Below, piece by piece: positions 24,456 through 35,560 of a stretch of 64,000 bases of DNA. The notes beneath the pieces are model-generated. The model was not told where the DNA came from, made no database searches, and saw only the letters and a program-made list of their open reading frames with translations. Every line of letters begins with the position of its first letter. Position 1 is the stretch's first letter. The stretch is from Pinus tabuliformis (taxonomy: Eukaryota; Streptophyta; Pinopsida; Pinales; Pinaceae). The position numbers were made by a program, and so were the translations under genes. The stretch spans positions 643,140,820-643,204,819 of the forward strand of contig CM062811.1 in the NCBI GenBank assembly GCA_031772625.1, written 5' to 3'.

Positions 24456-25434
24456 ATGCTCCTCATGTCAGTTCTTGAGAGTATTCCTATCTAGTGGGGG
24501 CTTCTATAGCTAAGGTTCCTAAAGGTATTTTAACTAAGATAAAGAAAACATGTTTTCGGTATTTTTGGTCAAGAAATCATGAGAAAGAAGGTATTCTTTC
24601 AGTTAAATGGGCTCGTTTGGCTCAGCCTAAATGTACGGGGAATGGGGAGCGCTTCTAGGTAAAAGTTTATGGAAGCTTTTGCAGAATGCTGCTTCGTTGG
24701 GTAGCTATGAAAGATTGGTTTCTCTTTAGCAGAGCATTGGTAGGTAAAAGTTTATGGAGGCTTTTTCAGAATTCTACCATGTTGAGTAATGAAAGATTGG
24801 TTCCAAATTCCAAGGAAACCAGTTTAAACTGTATGGAAAACCATCGTGAACGCCGTTATGTTAGTCGGCAAATGTGTTGTCTAAAGGATTGGTAACGGTT
24901 GGTGGACTTAGGTCTGGTGGAGGAGCTAACAGATGAATGCAATAGATTTATTGGTAATTTGTGCTCGGCTCACATCAAGCTGATTGGGGATGAAGAGGGT
25001 GAGTGCTGGTCTAGTCAACTGTCCTCAATCGAGGGCTTATACTATTCAGCTTGATTACAAAACTTATATGGAGTCTGAGTTTGCAGGGAAGGTGGCATGT
25101 GGTGGGATCCTGTATGAAAGGTGCATGGCCCCCAAAATCCAAAATCATAATTGGGTAGGCCTGAGATGGTGTACTCTGTGTGAGCAAGAGAGTCAATTTT
25201 TCATCTTTGTGGACAATAGCCCTTAACAAAGCAAGTCTGGAATTATTTAATAAATGAGTTCCAGCCAAAAGCCTCCCGAAACAAAGAAAACTTAGTCGTG
25301 TGTGGGAAGAAAAGGCTATCAATGTATTAGTCTTTAGCTATTGAGTATGCTTGTATTTTTATTTACTGTTATGGTCATTGTGCAACCTCATGTGTTTCAG
25401 AACAAGCAGATTACGATAGAAGTGGTAACGGGGT

Positions 25435-25980
25435 TTATTGTTAAGCTAACAAAGTAGTTAAAGTCTAAAACCAAACCCAATATTGAGTGTCGATTATGCT
25501 TCTCTGGATTTTGAGTCCCCATAGGTAGACTTCAATGGAGCCAGTGGCACCCACCCAGATGTCGAGTTGGTGTGGTGTTGTATCTGAATTCTGGCCATTT
25601 TTTTTCATGTTAGATATTCATCTAGTTCAGGTTCACTGAATTCTTGGCTTTATTTTTTCTCCTGCATGTTGCCATTGCTCATGGCTTAAAAATTTTGCAG
25701 ATTCTAGTTATTGTTAAGCTAACTAAGTAGTTAAAGTGTAAAACCAAACCCAAAAAAGATTGAGTGTCGATTACACTTCTCTGGATTTTGAGTCCCAATA
25801 GCGAGACTTCAATGGAGCCAGTGGCACCCACCCATATGTGGGGTTGGTGTGGAGTTCTATATGAATTCTGACCATTTTTTTCATGTTAGTTCAGGTTTGA
25901 TGCTAAGGCTGAATTCTTGACTTTATTTTTTCTCCTGCATGTTGCCATTGCTCGTGGCTTAAAAAATTTGCAGATTCTAG
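25435..25980 (+). repeat. 273 bp tandem duplication spanning the LINE-2 RNase H start
   Basis: 25435-25707 and 25708-25980 are direct copies beginning ttattgttaagctaac and ending gcagattctag. Each carries the RNase H opening (FNGASG) followed by a stop. The copies differ by scattered substitutions and small indels. Confidence 0.9.
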
Positions 25981-26245
25981 GACAAGGCAGTTATAGGTTG
26001 GGCAAATGGCAAGTCCTATTTGGAGAATGTACATATCCAATCTCTTTATGCTCAGATTGGGAGGTGTAAGCAAGAGCTCTTTTCTGCATATTTATTGAGA
26101 GCACAATCATGCAGCACATAAGCTTTCTATGGAAGCTATGGAATTTTCAGATGGATCCCTCCTTGTATATGAATTTCTAAATGGCTAAGTTGTTGATTTT
26201 TTGTAATCATTCAAATCTGGTCTAATTGGAAAAATAAAATAATTT

Positions 26246-29200
26246 TTTTTAGCATAACAAGTTAGCCTAAAAAAGTCAAGTCCATCAGCCATGAAGAGAT
26301 GTGTCTTTTGGGTTGCCACACCCTCATTGAACAAGTATAAATAAGATGAATTGATGTCTCAACTCTCATTTGACCACCAAGCAAAAAAGCAAGTTTCTTC
26401 TCTATCTTCATCATTCTCTTATCTCTCTTGGACAACCGCATGTGTGGAGCACAAGTTTGACTGAAATTGATTTAACTAGTCAAGTTTGACTGGGCATTGA
26501 CCAAATGCTATTTGACCATAAGAAGGCCACATATGCAGGCTATTGACCATAGACCGTTGATCGCAGTGCTAAAGTTGACCAGTCTGAAGAATATTTTTTC
26601 CTAAAAAAAAGTTGTTGGGTTTTAAGTTGGGTTTTCCATGGTAAAATTATGTTGTAATTTTGGGTAGCTCAAAAGGTATTTCCAAAAGTGTTTAGTTGGG
26701 CAATTTACCCAAAAGTTGGGCTTTTTTGGACCCAAAAGAAATAATTATTTATTCTTAAGGGTTGAGAAGCAAAAACCCTAGATCTAGATGTTTCATAAGT
26801 AACCCTAAGGGAAAAGGATTAACAAAGGAAAGTTAAGGAGGGGTTCATTATGAAGGAGTGATATGGACTTCACTTGAGCAAGGAAAGGGGAATAAAGGAC
26901 CTAGCCGTAGGTAGCCCTAGAAGATCATCTGTTGAAAATAGAAACAAGAAATGCTAGATATAGAAGTGCTAAATTTAGTATTTGCTATAAATAGCATTTC
27001 GGGATACCTTCCTATTTTAATCAGTCCCTAAACTAAAATAGTGAAGTAAAATTCGAATTTGATCCTAGCAGTTGTTTGTAAAATAATTAATTAATTCACC
27101 ATGAGTTAATTAGTTGTAGAAAATCAAACATGAAGTCTATGTGAGGACATGCAACAGTTTCTCCATTAATCGAAGAATTTATCCATCAGTTAAAGAAATA
27201 AGGATGAGTTGTAATATTGAGTTGTATTTAGTTGGCTCAATTAACTGAGTCAAGTCCAGTTAGATTAATTTAAACAGTTTGTTGAATTAATGTAAGTTCA
27301 ATTAGTTAATGCATGCATGCATGTAACTACTACACTTCAGGTAACTGAATATTCTCTTATAAATAACTCATGCATGTTAGTTCAGATAGAGACCTAGTTG
27401 AGATCAGATGGAGGGGCAGTGTACTATCAGTTGCTAGAATATTCCATTGTGAATATCCCTTGCATGCAGGAGGAATTTTTTCCTTGAGGATTGCGTAGTT
27501 ACTTCTTCAGGTTTTGTGAGTGTGATGAGACCAATTCACACATGTGGCTCCACAAGACCCCAAAGAAAACTGCGCAAGGAAATAGGAGGCTTGGAGGGCC
27601 TGAGGAGGGCATATACTATGTCTATTCAGTCTGTGAGTTGTATTGTTTGATTGCAGAGAGAGCAGAATAGCTTGAGAGCTGATTCTTTTTGTAACTTGAA
27701 CAAGATTTCCACTTATATGATAATACAGAAATTGGGGTTTTAGGCTGAGGCTTTCCCCGGGTTATTTCCTCTGTGTTATGTGTGATTGATTTCTCATTCT
27801 CAGTTATATGTGTTCTCATTGATCGTGCTCAATTTGATTAATCTTCCGCAAAGTTTATTGTAGAAGTAGATCTTGTATTTTGTTTTAGTCTATTGCATAA
27901 TCTATTGATCTACAGTGGGAATTTCTACAGCATCAACAATAAGAAGGCCAAGTATTTTCTAAGAGAAGAACTTGAGTTTCTTCTACGAAGAAGAAGGACT
28001 GCAATCTCTTAGGAAAAGAGAGGTTATGTAAGGGTCAACTAAGAAAGTTGTAGACCTAGAAGCACCTCATAAAGGCTTGGTTAAGGTCTATGATGGCAAC
28101 GAGGGTCTAATATAAGAGGACTATGTATCTGTTAAACACTGGAGAAGGTCGAGGGCCTATCACAGACAAGGAGAAGCTCTGGTCGTGAGTCTAAAACAAC
28201 TCAAGAAGATAGTTGTTAGGCCAAGATTGAACGTTGTGATAAGGGTGAGGTACTCACAGACCCAGAGACAAACTGCAAACCTGTATGAAGCTAAAATAGT
28301 GTGACCGAGGAGTTGTTGTAGGTTACCAGTACAAACCGTAGGCAGAAAGAAGCTAGGTCGAGGTCTAGGAATGGCCTAGAAGCTTAACCACAGTTTGTAT
28401 AGCGTTGGCCGCAAGAGAGGAACTGACTTGTAAGGGCTACAACAAGGCAGAAACCCTAACGAGCTAGGGTTAAGAGTAGAACTCAGGCAACCATGGTCTG
28501 AGGAGAGTAAAGAAGAGTCCTAGGTTCAGACAAAGGATGATTGAACTTTGAAGTGCCTAGATTCACTGTACATAATGAGTGGAGTAGGCCAAGGGCAGTT
28601 TGATGGTTGGATGTAACAAAAAAGGGCTAATTCGAGGTCTGTATGTTGGCCATAGTTTGGTCGGAAAGTGATCTCTCTATGAAGGTTTTTCACAAATGGA
28701 ATTGTGAACAACATGATTCAAGGGTTAATATGCAATGGTATGAAGGAAAAGATCCACTGTGAGGGTCTAATATTTTTATGGGTTGGTGTACAATTCAAGT
28801 GAAGGAGCAAATACATTGTGAGCAACTAATGGATAGAGGGGTAATTCTTAATGGTCTAAATAGGCAAAGGACTTGCTAGGTGTCAAGACAAGTGGACTAG
28901 AAAGGTTGAAGGATAACGACCTCTACAACAAGTCATATTGTTTGTCTCTGTGTTTTGTGGGCAAATTGAGGATCTGTAGGATCAGATCTCAAGCCCTAAC
29001 CTAATTGTATACTAGTTGTACTAGTGATATGAAGGGCCATGATCATTGCCCCATGATTCTTTTACTGATGGATTAATAAAAAATCGAGCTTTGGGTTCAA
29101 AAGATTTGTGTACTTTATTGATTTCACTGTTGTAAATTTCTATTGTGCAAAGTGCTAGTAAGTTGGGGGTTCTTAGTATGTTTGTGTGATTGGTAAACCT

Positions 29201-29425
29201 TAGACCAAATCTAGGGCCCAAGGAAAATCAACAAATTATTTTATCTATTGTGCATGGCTTTCTTTCTATGATCTTTACAGTTTTCATTACATTTATTGTT
29301 GATATTTTTTGCGTGCAATTTCTCAATGATACCAGTGGCATAAGAAAATTGTTTGGAAATCATTAGGCAGTAATTATCAGAACAGAAAACTGTATTCTAC
29401 TTCAATCTTGCAATGAATTTCAACA
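26246..29425. other. LTR-like and unassigned DNA upstream of the copia relic
   Basis: No coding frame supported over 3.2 kb. 26590-27935 resembles a long LTR (starts tgttgggttttaag, contains cttataaata near 27356, ends with ggaatttctaca). 28000-28960 is G-rich on the plus strand with recurring short motifs such as gaggtctag and gtaagggt but no domain. 29240-29425 leads into a primer site and is probably LTR. Confidence 0.35.
26336..26579 (+). promoter_or_regulatory. TATA motif and cluster of TTGAC (W-box core) motifs
   Basis: tataaata at 26336-26343 is followed by seven TTGAC cores at 26370, 26457, 26486, 26497, 26512, 26543 and 26575. TTGAC(C/T) is the WRKY factor core site and is frequent in stress-responsive plant promoters and LTRs. 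The LINE-2 relic ends just upstream, so these probably belong to an LTR or promoter fragment. Occupancy is untested. Confidence 0.4.
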
Positions 29426-29435
29426 TGGTATCAAG
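29426..29435 (+). other. Primer binding site candidate of the copia relic
   Basis: tggtatcaag follows tttcaaca, matching the start of the tRNA-iMet complement after an LTR ending in CA. Gag begins about 90 bp downstream. Confidence 0.5.
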
Positions 29436-29517
29436 TTTTGTTGAAAGAGGTGCTATTGAAGTAAGATCTAGGAGACATAAATTAGTGGCTTGATTAGATT
29501 TTATTTCTCTTGTCAAA

Positions 29518-30320
29518 ATGGTGCCATGTCTCAAAGTAGAAGACAGGTTGGATGGTGCTATTAATTTTAGATCTTGGAAGACCAGGACACTTCTTATCTT
29601 GAAAGAAAATAACCTTCAGGATCACGTGAAGGAAGTCATTCCAAGCAAGAGGGAGTTGAGGAGAAACCCCAAGTATAAGAAGAATGAAGCCAAGGCTAGG
29701 AGAATCTTGATAGATTCTATTAAGTACCACTTGATTCCACATGTTGTTGAGTTGAAGACTGCTAAAGAAGTGTATGATGCTTTGGTGGGATTGTTCCACA
29801 GTGACAACACTAGCAAGAAGTTAGCCTTGAGGCATCAGCTCCATAATATCATGATGTCCAAATCATATTCCATTGTCTCTTATTTTATGAGAATCTCTCA
29901 ATTCAGACATGAACTTGGAGCTATTGGAGATACCATTGTTCATGCAGAGCCTGTTACAGTGACTCTCAATGGATTTCCTTCCTCATGGGATCCATTTGTT
30001 CAAGGGATTTGTGCATGAGAAAAGTTGCCCAAGTTTGGTAAGCTATGGGCTAATTGTGTCCAAGGGGAGGCCAAATTGTTGTCCAAAGACAGTTTGTAGA
30101 GACCTTGGGATGAAGAAACTCAAGCTCTTACAATGCATGCAAGGAAAGGAAAAGGAAGAAGTTTTGGACAATTTGAAAAGAAAGATACAGGCAAAAGACT
30201 AGCTCCTATTCAGAATCAGAAGAAGAAGGATATGTCAATGATCAAGTGCTTCAGTTGTCATGATTTTGGACACTATGCCTCTGAGTGTCCTCATAAGAAA
30301 CTGAAGGATAAGTAGCATGC
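29518..30320 (+). pseudogene. Ty1/copia gag relic
   Basis: The first 166 codons are open from MVPCLKVEDRLDGAINFRSW, a UBN2-type copia gag with RILIDSIKYHLIPHV and KEVYDALVGLF. After a stop (30016-30018) the frame shifts and ends with a Lys-rich segment and a perfect CCHC knuckle, CFSCHDFGHYASEC (30246-30290). Gag packages element RNA. The protease that should follow is missing; integrase sequence starts about 120 bp on, so a deletion has joined the two. Confidence 0.8.
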
Positions 30321-30439
30321 ATCAATAGTCGATGTTGATGATGATGATGATGAACATCAACTTCAAGAGAAGACAAAGGAATCTAAATTTGATAAGATTG
30401 CAAATGAACTTCAGAAAGAATACTTCTTTTGACATTCAT

Positions 30440-30648
30440 TAATGATTTTTCCCATAAAGGCCAAGAATGAGGACTTCAACAAAATCCAGGAGTTCAGGGC
30501 TCAAGTAGAAAACTCAACAAGAAAGCAGATCAAGGTTTTGTATCGGATAACGGAAGAGAGTATACTTCTAAGGACTTCAATGATTTCTGCAAGGAGGCAG
30601 GGATCAAGAGAGAGTTGGCAGTTCTCTACAACCCTTAGAAAATTTCTT
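30440..30648 (+). pseudogene. Copia integrase core fragment (first part)
   Basis: Contains an integrase stretch with AKNEDFNKIQEF, then in a shifted frame a DNGREYTSKDFNDFCKEAGI motif (the second catalytic Asp region). It breaks off at 30648. The N-terminal HHCC part and protease are absent. The frame resumes at about 31880 after an inserted 1.2 kb. Confidence 0.65.
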
Positions 30649-31875
30649 CCTTGATCAAGAGATAAGTGCTTCTAACCATATTTTTCTCCCTTGATTTTTT
30701 AGTGAGCCCCTTGTCTTTTTATTTTGTATGGTCTTGATTCTCCTTTGGTTTTTTCTAGTAAGTTTTTTTCACCAAACAATGATTGCTTAGTGTTGTTTTT
30801 TTCCCTTTGTTCATTTTTATGTACCTTGGATAAGTGGTTTCCCATGGGTTAGTCTCTATCTAGGGAAAAGTGTCCAAAATGATTATTTTCCTAAGTGTGA
30901 CTTTATAAAGTGAAAGTGACTTTATAAGTGGTAAAGTCAATGTTAAATTACAAAGCGAAAAATGACTTTAGACAACGTAAAATGTGGGTACTTTATTTAA
31001 TGAGTGAATTAAAAAATAGAAAGTGAGAATTAAATGCACATTTATTCTCATCCCTTGATTGAAATGAATTTGAGCCATTAGATCTTAGGGTTGCCCAAAA
31101 GTTATTTAGGGAAACATAAGGGGGAAAAGAAATGAGAGAATGCATTCATTCTTCATGAACAGATTGAAGAAAGGAGGCTAAGAGCTCGAGAAAAGTTCTG
31201 AAGGAGAAATTTGTTAAAGAAAGCTGAAGGAGTGATTTCTGGGCAAAGCTGGGCATGGAAATCAAGGCATAAAAGATAGCAGAACATACAGTACGAACAA
31301 CATTGAATGTTGTGAGTTGTACACTGTTCGAGAGAAGTTTTCAAAAAAAAAATGAAAAAAATATATACAGTCCATATAGTGGTATGGAAATTCGAATAGT
31401 CTGTACGAAGTCCGTACAACTGTATCCATATAGTACATATTTTCAACTTCAAGTGGGCACGAAAATCAAGGCAAAGTGGGCACCGATTTTAAGGAGTTTT
31501 GGGCTGAAAAGATAAGTTGTATTTTGTTGTTTTGTTTTGTCTGCAAATGTATTTTTCCTGAACTTGAAAGACAAATAAATTTTAAGAGCTCTCTAACAGG
31601 TTTTCCCTGAAGAAGATTGAAGGGGTTTTCCTTGGACATAAAAATCTGTGTATTTTTATGTGTGTTTCTGGTCTGGTTATGTCCATATTTATTTTCAGCA
31701 TGTGTTGACTGTTCCATGTGTTTTAATCTGAAAATTTCATTTCCAGAATTCTATATATTGAATGTATGTTTATGAGAAAGGGAATTAAACTGAATGGGAG
31801 TGATAAGGTGAAATTAAACCCAGGTTGGGATTGTAAACTTTTTTTAGTCATCAAATTTCAACACCCTTTTCCATG
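30649..31875. mobile_element. 1.2 kb insertion (solo-LTR-like) within copia integrase
   Basis: Integrase coding sequence is interrupted here between its DNG motif and its NGFAERKNRS motif. The insert is non-coding and AT-rich. Its leader-like middle (gagagaatgcattcattc, around 31134) and lack of protein suit a solo LTR, but terminal TG/CA and a target duplication are not clear (left caaccct, right caacaccct is the best guess). Confidence 0.4.
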
Positions 31876-32745
31876 GCCCCTTGAATGGGTTTGCAGAAAG
31901 GAAAAACAGGTCCATTGTAGACACTGCCAACACAATGATTCATGCAACAGATTTGCAACATCAACAAGTACAACAAGAGGATTATTGTGGCAAGAGGGTT
32001 CTCCTAGAAAGACGGAGCAAACTACAAGGAGACTTTTACTTCCGTCACCTGATGGTCAAGTTCTTATATGACGTAAGGGGCTTGAGCATAAACTTAGCAG
32101 GATTGATTGGTGTTCGAGAGGGAGGATTGTACAAATTGTTAGGACGTCCAAGACTGTTCTAGATGACCAGAAGAGCTTCTAGTTCAGAGGGAGTAGATAG
32201 TTAGGCTGAGTGGAAGGAGCAACCTTTTAAGAGGATGTCATGAGTTGAGATTGTCAGACTAGATGCTCAGATTGCCAGAAGAAAATAACCTAGGTTGTGT
32301 GGATATACGGATTCAAATTGGGCAAGTTCTATTGATGGCAGAAAATCCACTTCTGGGTATGTCTTCAGCCTTGGCACAGGTGAAGTCACATGGACCAGCA
32401 AGAAGCAGCATGCAGTAGCCCTTTCCTCGACAGAAGCAAAATATCGAGGAGTAGTGAGAGGAGCGTGCGAGACAGTTTGGCTCAAAAGGATGCTATCAGA
32501 TATGCATATGCAACAAACACAGCCCAAACCCCTCTTTTGTGACAATCAAAGTGTGATGAAATTTGCCAAAAATACAGTCTTCCACGAGTGATCCAAACAT
32601 ATTGATATACATTGCCATTTCATCAAACAACTTGTTGAAGATGGATCTATTGAGCTGCAATACTGTCCCACAGAAGATCAAACTACAAACATTCTTATGA
32701 AGCCTTTGGGTCCTAAAAAAATATGTAAAATTTCGGGATAAGCCT
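31876..32745 (+). pseudogene. Copia integrase end and RNase H relic; RT deleted
   Basis: 31881 onward reads NGFAERKNRSIVDTANTMIH, the region of the catalytic Glu of integrase. No RT core is found; after about 32100 the sequence is unrecognisable until 32268. The copia RNase H then appears: GYTDSNWASSIDGRKSTSGY, SSTEAKYRGV and CDNQSVMKFAKN, and after one stop KHIDIHCHFIKQLVEDG and TEDQTTNILMKPLG. The catalytic D-E-D-type residues are partly kept. Confidence 0.75.
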
Positions 32746-32768
32746 GGTGTAGTTAGTAAATTGACCAT

Positions 32769-33008
32769 TAAGGGAGGGTATTAAATTATGTAATAATGGT
32801 CAATTATTGAATAGACTTAGGCATTTAACTTTATGTTATATTTTTGCTTTTATGTCTTATTGATCAATCCCACATTCATAAAGTGGATTGACTTAGTGCT
32901 ATTGTAACCTATATAAGAAAGTCTTCACTCTCTTATTAATTACATCGAATACAAAGAACTCATTACTTTTGAGTTATTTCTTGGTTTCTCTAAATGCTCG
33001 TGTTTTCG
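32769..33008 (+). mobile_element. Polypurine tract and 3' LTR-like sequence of the copia relic
   Basis: aagggaggg (32769-32777) is a typical polypurine tract right after RNase H. The following 230 bp has a TATA motif (tatataagaaagtcttc, about 32910) and the transcript-start-like context of a short copia LTR. The LTR start reads TATTAAATTA rather than TGTTA. The right edge meets a gypsy relic at about 33009. Confidence 0.55.
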
Positions 33009-34876
33009 TTATAAAAAAGGTGTGACCAAAAATTCACGATGATCTTCATGAGTGTTGAATGTTGTTTTCGGAATGTCTTTTGTCTTCATTATAATTTGAT
33101 GATATCTTGAACAAAGATCCAACTTGGTGAAGTAAATTGCTCCATATAATTCATCCAACAATTCATCAATGACAAGAATGGGAAATTTATTTTTAATAGT
33201 GATCGTATTGAGCTCTCTATAATCCAAACACATATGCCATGATCCATCTTTCTTGTGCACCAATACTAATGGAGAAGAGAAAGAACTTTGGCTAGGTTGA
33301 ATAATACCTTCCTCTAGTATTTTTACAACCATACGTTCAATTTCACTCTTCTAGGCATAGAAATATCTGTAAAGTCTGATGTTTGGAGGAACACTTCTTG
33401 GAATCAAGTGAATAGCATGATCATGATCACAAATAGGTGGGGGACCTTCGGGAGTCTCAAATATCTTGGAATGATTGTCAATGACTCTTTGGAGATCTGG
33501 AGAAATGGACGACTTAGATGTTTGAACATATAGTGAGCATAATTGTGAAATTACCCCTTATTGTTCCTTCTTCAAAAGTTTGTCATTCCATTAGGGCTTA
33601 TGATCTTCTCAGGTTTCTCTGCAATACCCCTTAAATCAATTTCCTTTCATTCCCAGAAAAATTTCAAGAAAAGTTTTTGAAATTTAAAATTTATCATCTT
33701 CAAAGATTGTAACCATTGGACTCCTAATACAACATCAACACCACTTATCGGAATGGAAAGCAATGGACTATTCAATACATATGCCACCATGGTTAGACTA
33801 ACTAATATGATGGCACTTTCCTGAGCAATTTATAGTTCCTCCATTTGTAACCATCAATTGACACTCTGGTGCTGAATATAAAAAGCAATTCAAATCCTTG
33901 GCTATCTTACAATGAATAAAATTATGGGTACTACATGAATCAACCTGCATTATTACATTTTTCTTCTTGATATATTCTTCTATCTTAAGAGTTTGAAGAG
34001 TGGTAATCCCCCCCAATGCATTACAAGATATGGTCGGATTCATTTCTTCTTTTTCAACTCTTTAGGTTGGTTCCTGGTGTATATCCTCTTCTTTTGATGT
34101 TTCTTGTTCTCAACACACTTACAAACTTTAGTGTATTTGTTATCACAATTGTAACAAAGCCCTTTTGCTCTTTTTTCCTCTAGTTGACATGGTGTCATCC
34201 TTGTAGGTTGTGGGAAGCTAGGAGCAGCAAAACTTTCATATTTGTAGTTGTGAGTGGTAAACCTCCTTGTTGCCATAATTTTGCTTTCAATTTTTCTTGC
34301 CACCCTTAATGCATTTTCCAATGACCTAGGCTCCCAAATGCATCAGGGTAAAGTGCTAATCAATGGAAACATCATTTAATAAATGAAGAAAAAGTGATTC
34401 AAACAAATCAAAAGCTAATTCAATACTTTCAAAGACAAACTATGTTGCAGCGATTTTCACCTTACAGTTTGATGGGTTTATGGCAGCAAGTTCACTTAGT
34501 AATCAGGAAACAGGAAAGTATGTCAAGTCAAGTAGCTGGTTTGATGTCAAAAACATCTTTGATTGTCTCTGTCATTCTGCAAAATAGATTGTTAATACAT
34601 GTCAATGGTATTGAACAATATCCTATAGAGATTGTTTTCAAAGATGATTATGAATCACTAACTCATGGTTCTTCATGGAAAGAAATCAATTGCCATGTTC
34701 ATAACAGGTTGTTTGACCATCGTCACAAGTTTTTCATACTGCAGATGGATGGAATAGGTCACTGACTCAAAATGTGCCATGGTCAACATCATCTGAGTCA
34801 TCACTTGCAGGTGATTGATCGAATGTATTGGTACATCATCAGGGAAAGAAGGAAAGTGAGGGAGTTCTACCCTCAT
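33009..34876 (-). pseudogene. Ty3/gypsy gag-protease-RT relic, 3' truncated
   Basis: Minus strand, from high to low coordinates: a capsid piece (34876-34673, INHLQVMTQMMLTMAHFESV); a degraded stretch; a gag end with zinc-knuckle remnant (34321-34040, LCYNCDNKYTKVCKCVENK); an aspartic protease piece (34043-33798) where the active site reads VDSCSTHNFI, so Gly is replaced by Cys; a linker with AIHLIPRSVPPNIRLYRY; and RT motifs (33332-33009: [65 protein letters not shown]). It stops before the YVDD box, where it abuts the copia LTR. Stops and shifts throughout. Protease and RT overlap and order are normal for gypsy. Confidence 0.8.
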
Positions 34877-35335
34877 CGACTCTTTGTTTAGTCAAACTTT
34901 TGTGGTCCAAAAGCTTTCAAGTGGAGAGGATTGATCTAGGAGGATCTCGTCAGATCAGTTGCACAGGTTTATCATTAGTGTACAATGTCGTCGTTAGCAA
35001 TTTGGTCCAGTGTCATTTAGTTTCGACAGTGTTGTTTATGGTTCAGGTTGTTCGGGTGATGTCTATGGTTTTTCATGGTGTTCAGTTGATATGGTTCTGC
35101 ACCTGGCTGTCGACATGTGTTTGTCGTCAAGATTTGGTCGTCGACATGTGTTTGTCGTTCGCCTCGCAGGATTTGGGTTTTGTCGTCCACTCGCAGGTTG
35201 ATCATCAACATGGGTGTGTCGTCCGTTGCAGGGGTTCGATATGGTTTGTCGTCATGTGATGACGTCGCAAAAGTGGCTTTGTGACGAAGATGTGTGTTGG
35301 GTGAATGTCACTTTGTGACAAATGATTGTAATCAA
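34877..35335. repeat. GTCGxC-rich stretch
   Basis: No protein recognised. 35095-35320 repeats tttgtcgt, gtcgacatgtgtttgtcg (twice), tcgcag and tttgtgac motifs. The complement of 62270-62640 has a similar composition (tcgtcgcaaag, gtcgcac), so both may be parts of one LTR family. Confidence 0.35.
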
Positions 35336-35339
35336 GTTT

Positions 35340-35560
35340 TGATGAATACTATGTATTAAACCCTAAAACTACATCTAATCCAAAACCTAATCCTAAACCC
35401 TAACCTATCAAATTCATTGCATCAAACCTATGGTGAAAAACCTAAATGCTAAAACCATGTATCAAAACCCTATGCTAGACCTAAACCTAAGTTCTAAACC
35501 CTAACCATATTACATATACAAAACTATGTATTAAAAATACAAACCCTAAGTTAAATGACT
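35340..35560. repeat. Degenerate telomere-like motif cluster
   Basis: Motifs aaaccctaa, ccctaaaac, cctaaaccctaacc and taaaccctaacc occur within about 200 bp. They resemble the plant telomere unit CCCTAAA but are interspersed with other sequence, so this is at most a decayed interstitial tract. Confidence 0.35.

Larger units (their letters stand above)
22691..26245 (+). pseudogene. LINE ORF2 relic, element 2 (RT to RNase H)
   Basis: Plus-strand LINE frame pieces in order: a pre-RT linker (EEAMWRLKSHAIRIAEADSN, then TRYFHKFAKYR); RT fingers/palm (WNVVYKVVSKLIASRLKPLS; QEAMYSIKNAKIPYVLL; LDLSKAYNKVN); the catalytic box region at about 24048 reading LLVDNIILFGA, where the second Asp of the -DD- pair is Asn; GLNYLGFHLKP; and WLNRWLSRG. 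RNase H follows (DFNGASG, duplicated), and a C-terminal helix ending before a stop at about 26178. The 3' UTR is short with an A-rich end (aaaaataaaataa, about 26228). The 5' endonuclease and ORF1 are missing. Heavily mutated. Confidence 0.75.

Noticed and set aside
26516..27960. ataagaaggcca at 26518 and 27947 as a possible target duplication
   Set aside because: 12 bp without matching element termini; neither LTR (about 5 bp) nor LINE features fit.
34828..35259. 143-codon plus-strand frame
   Set aside because: Val/Cys/Ser-rich product from repeated tttgtcgtc motifs; no domain, no conservation argument.
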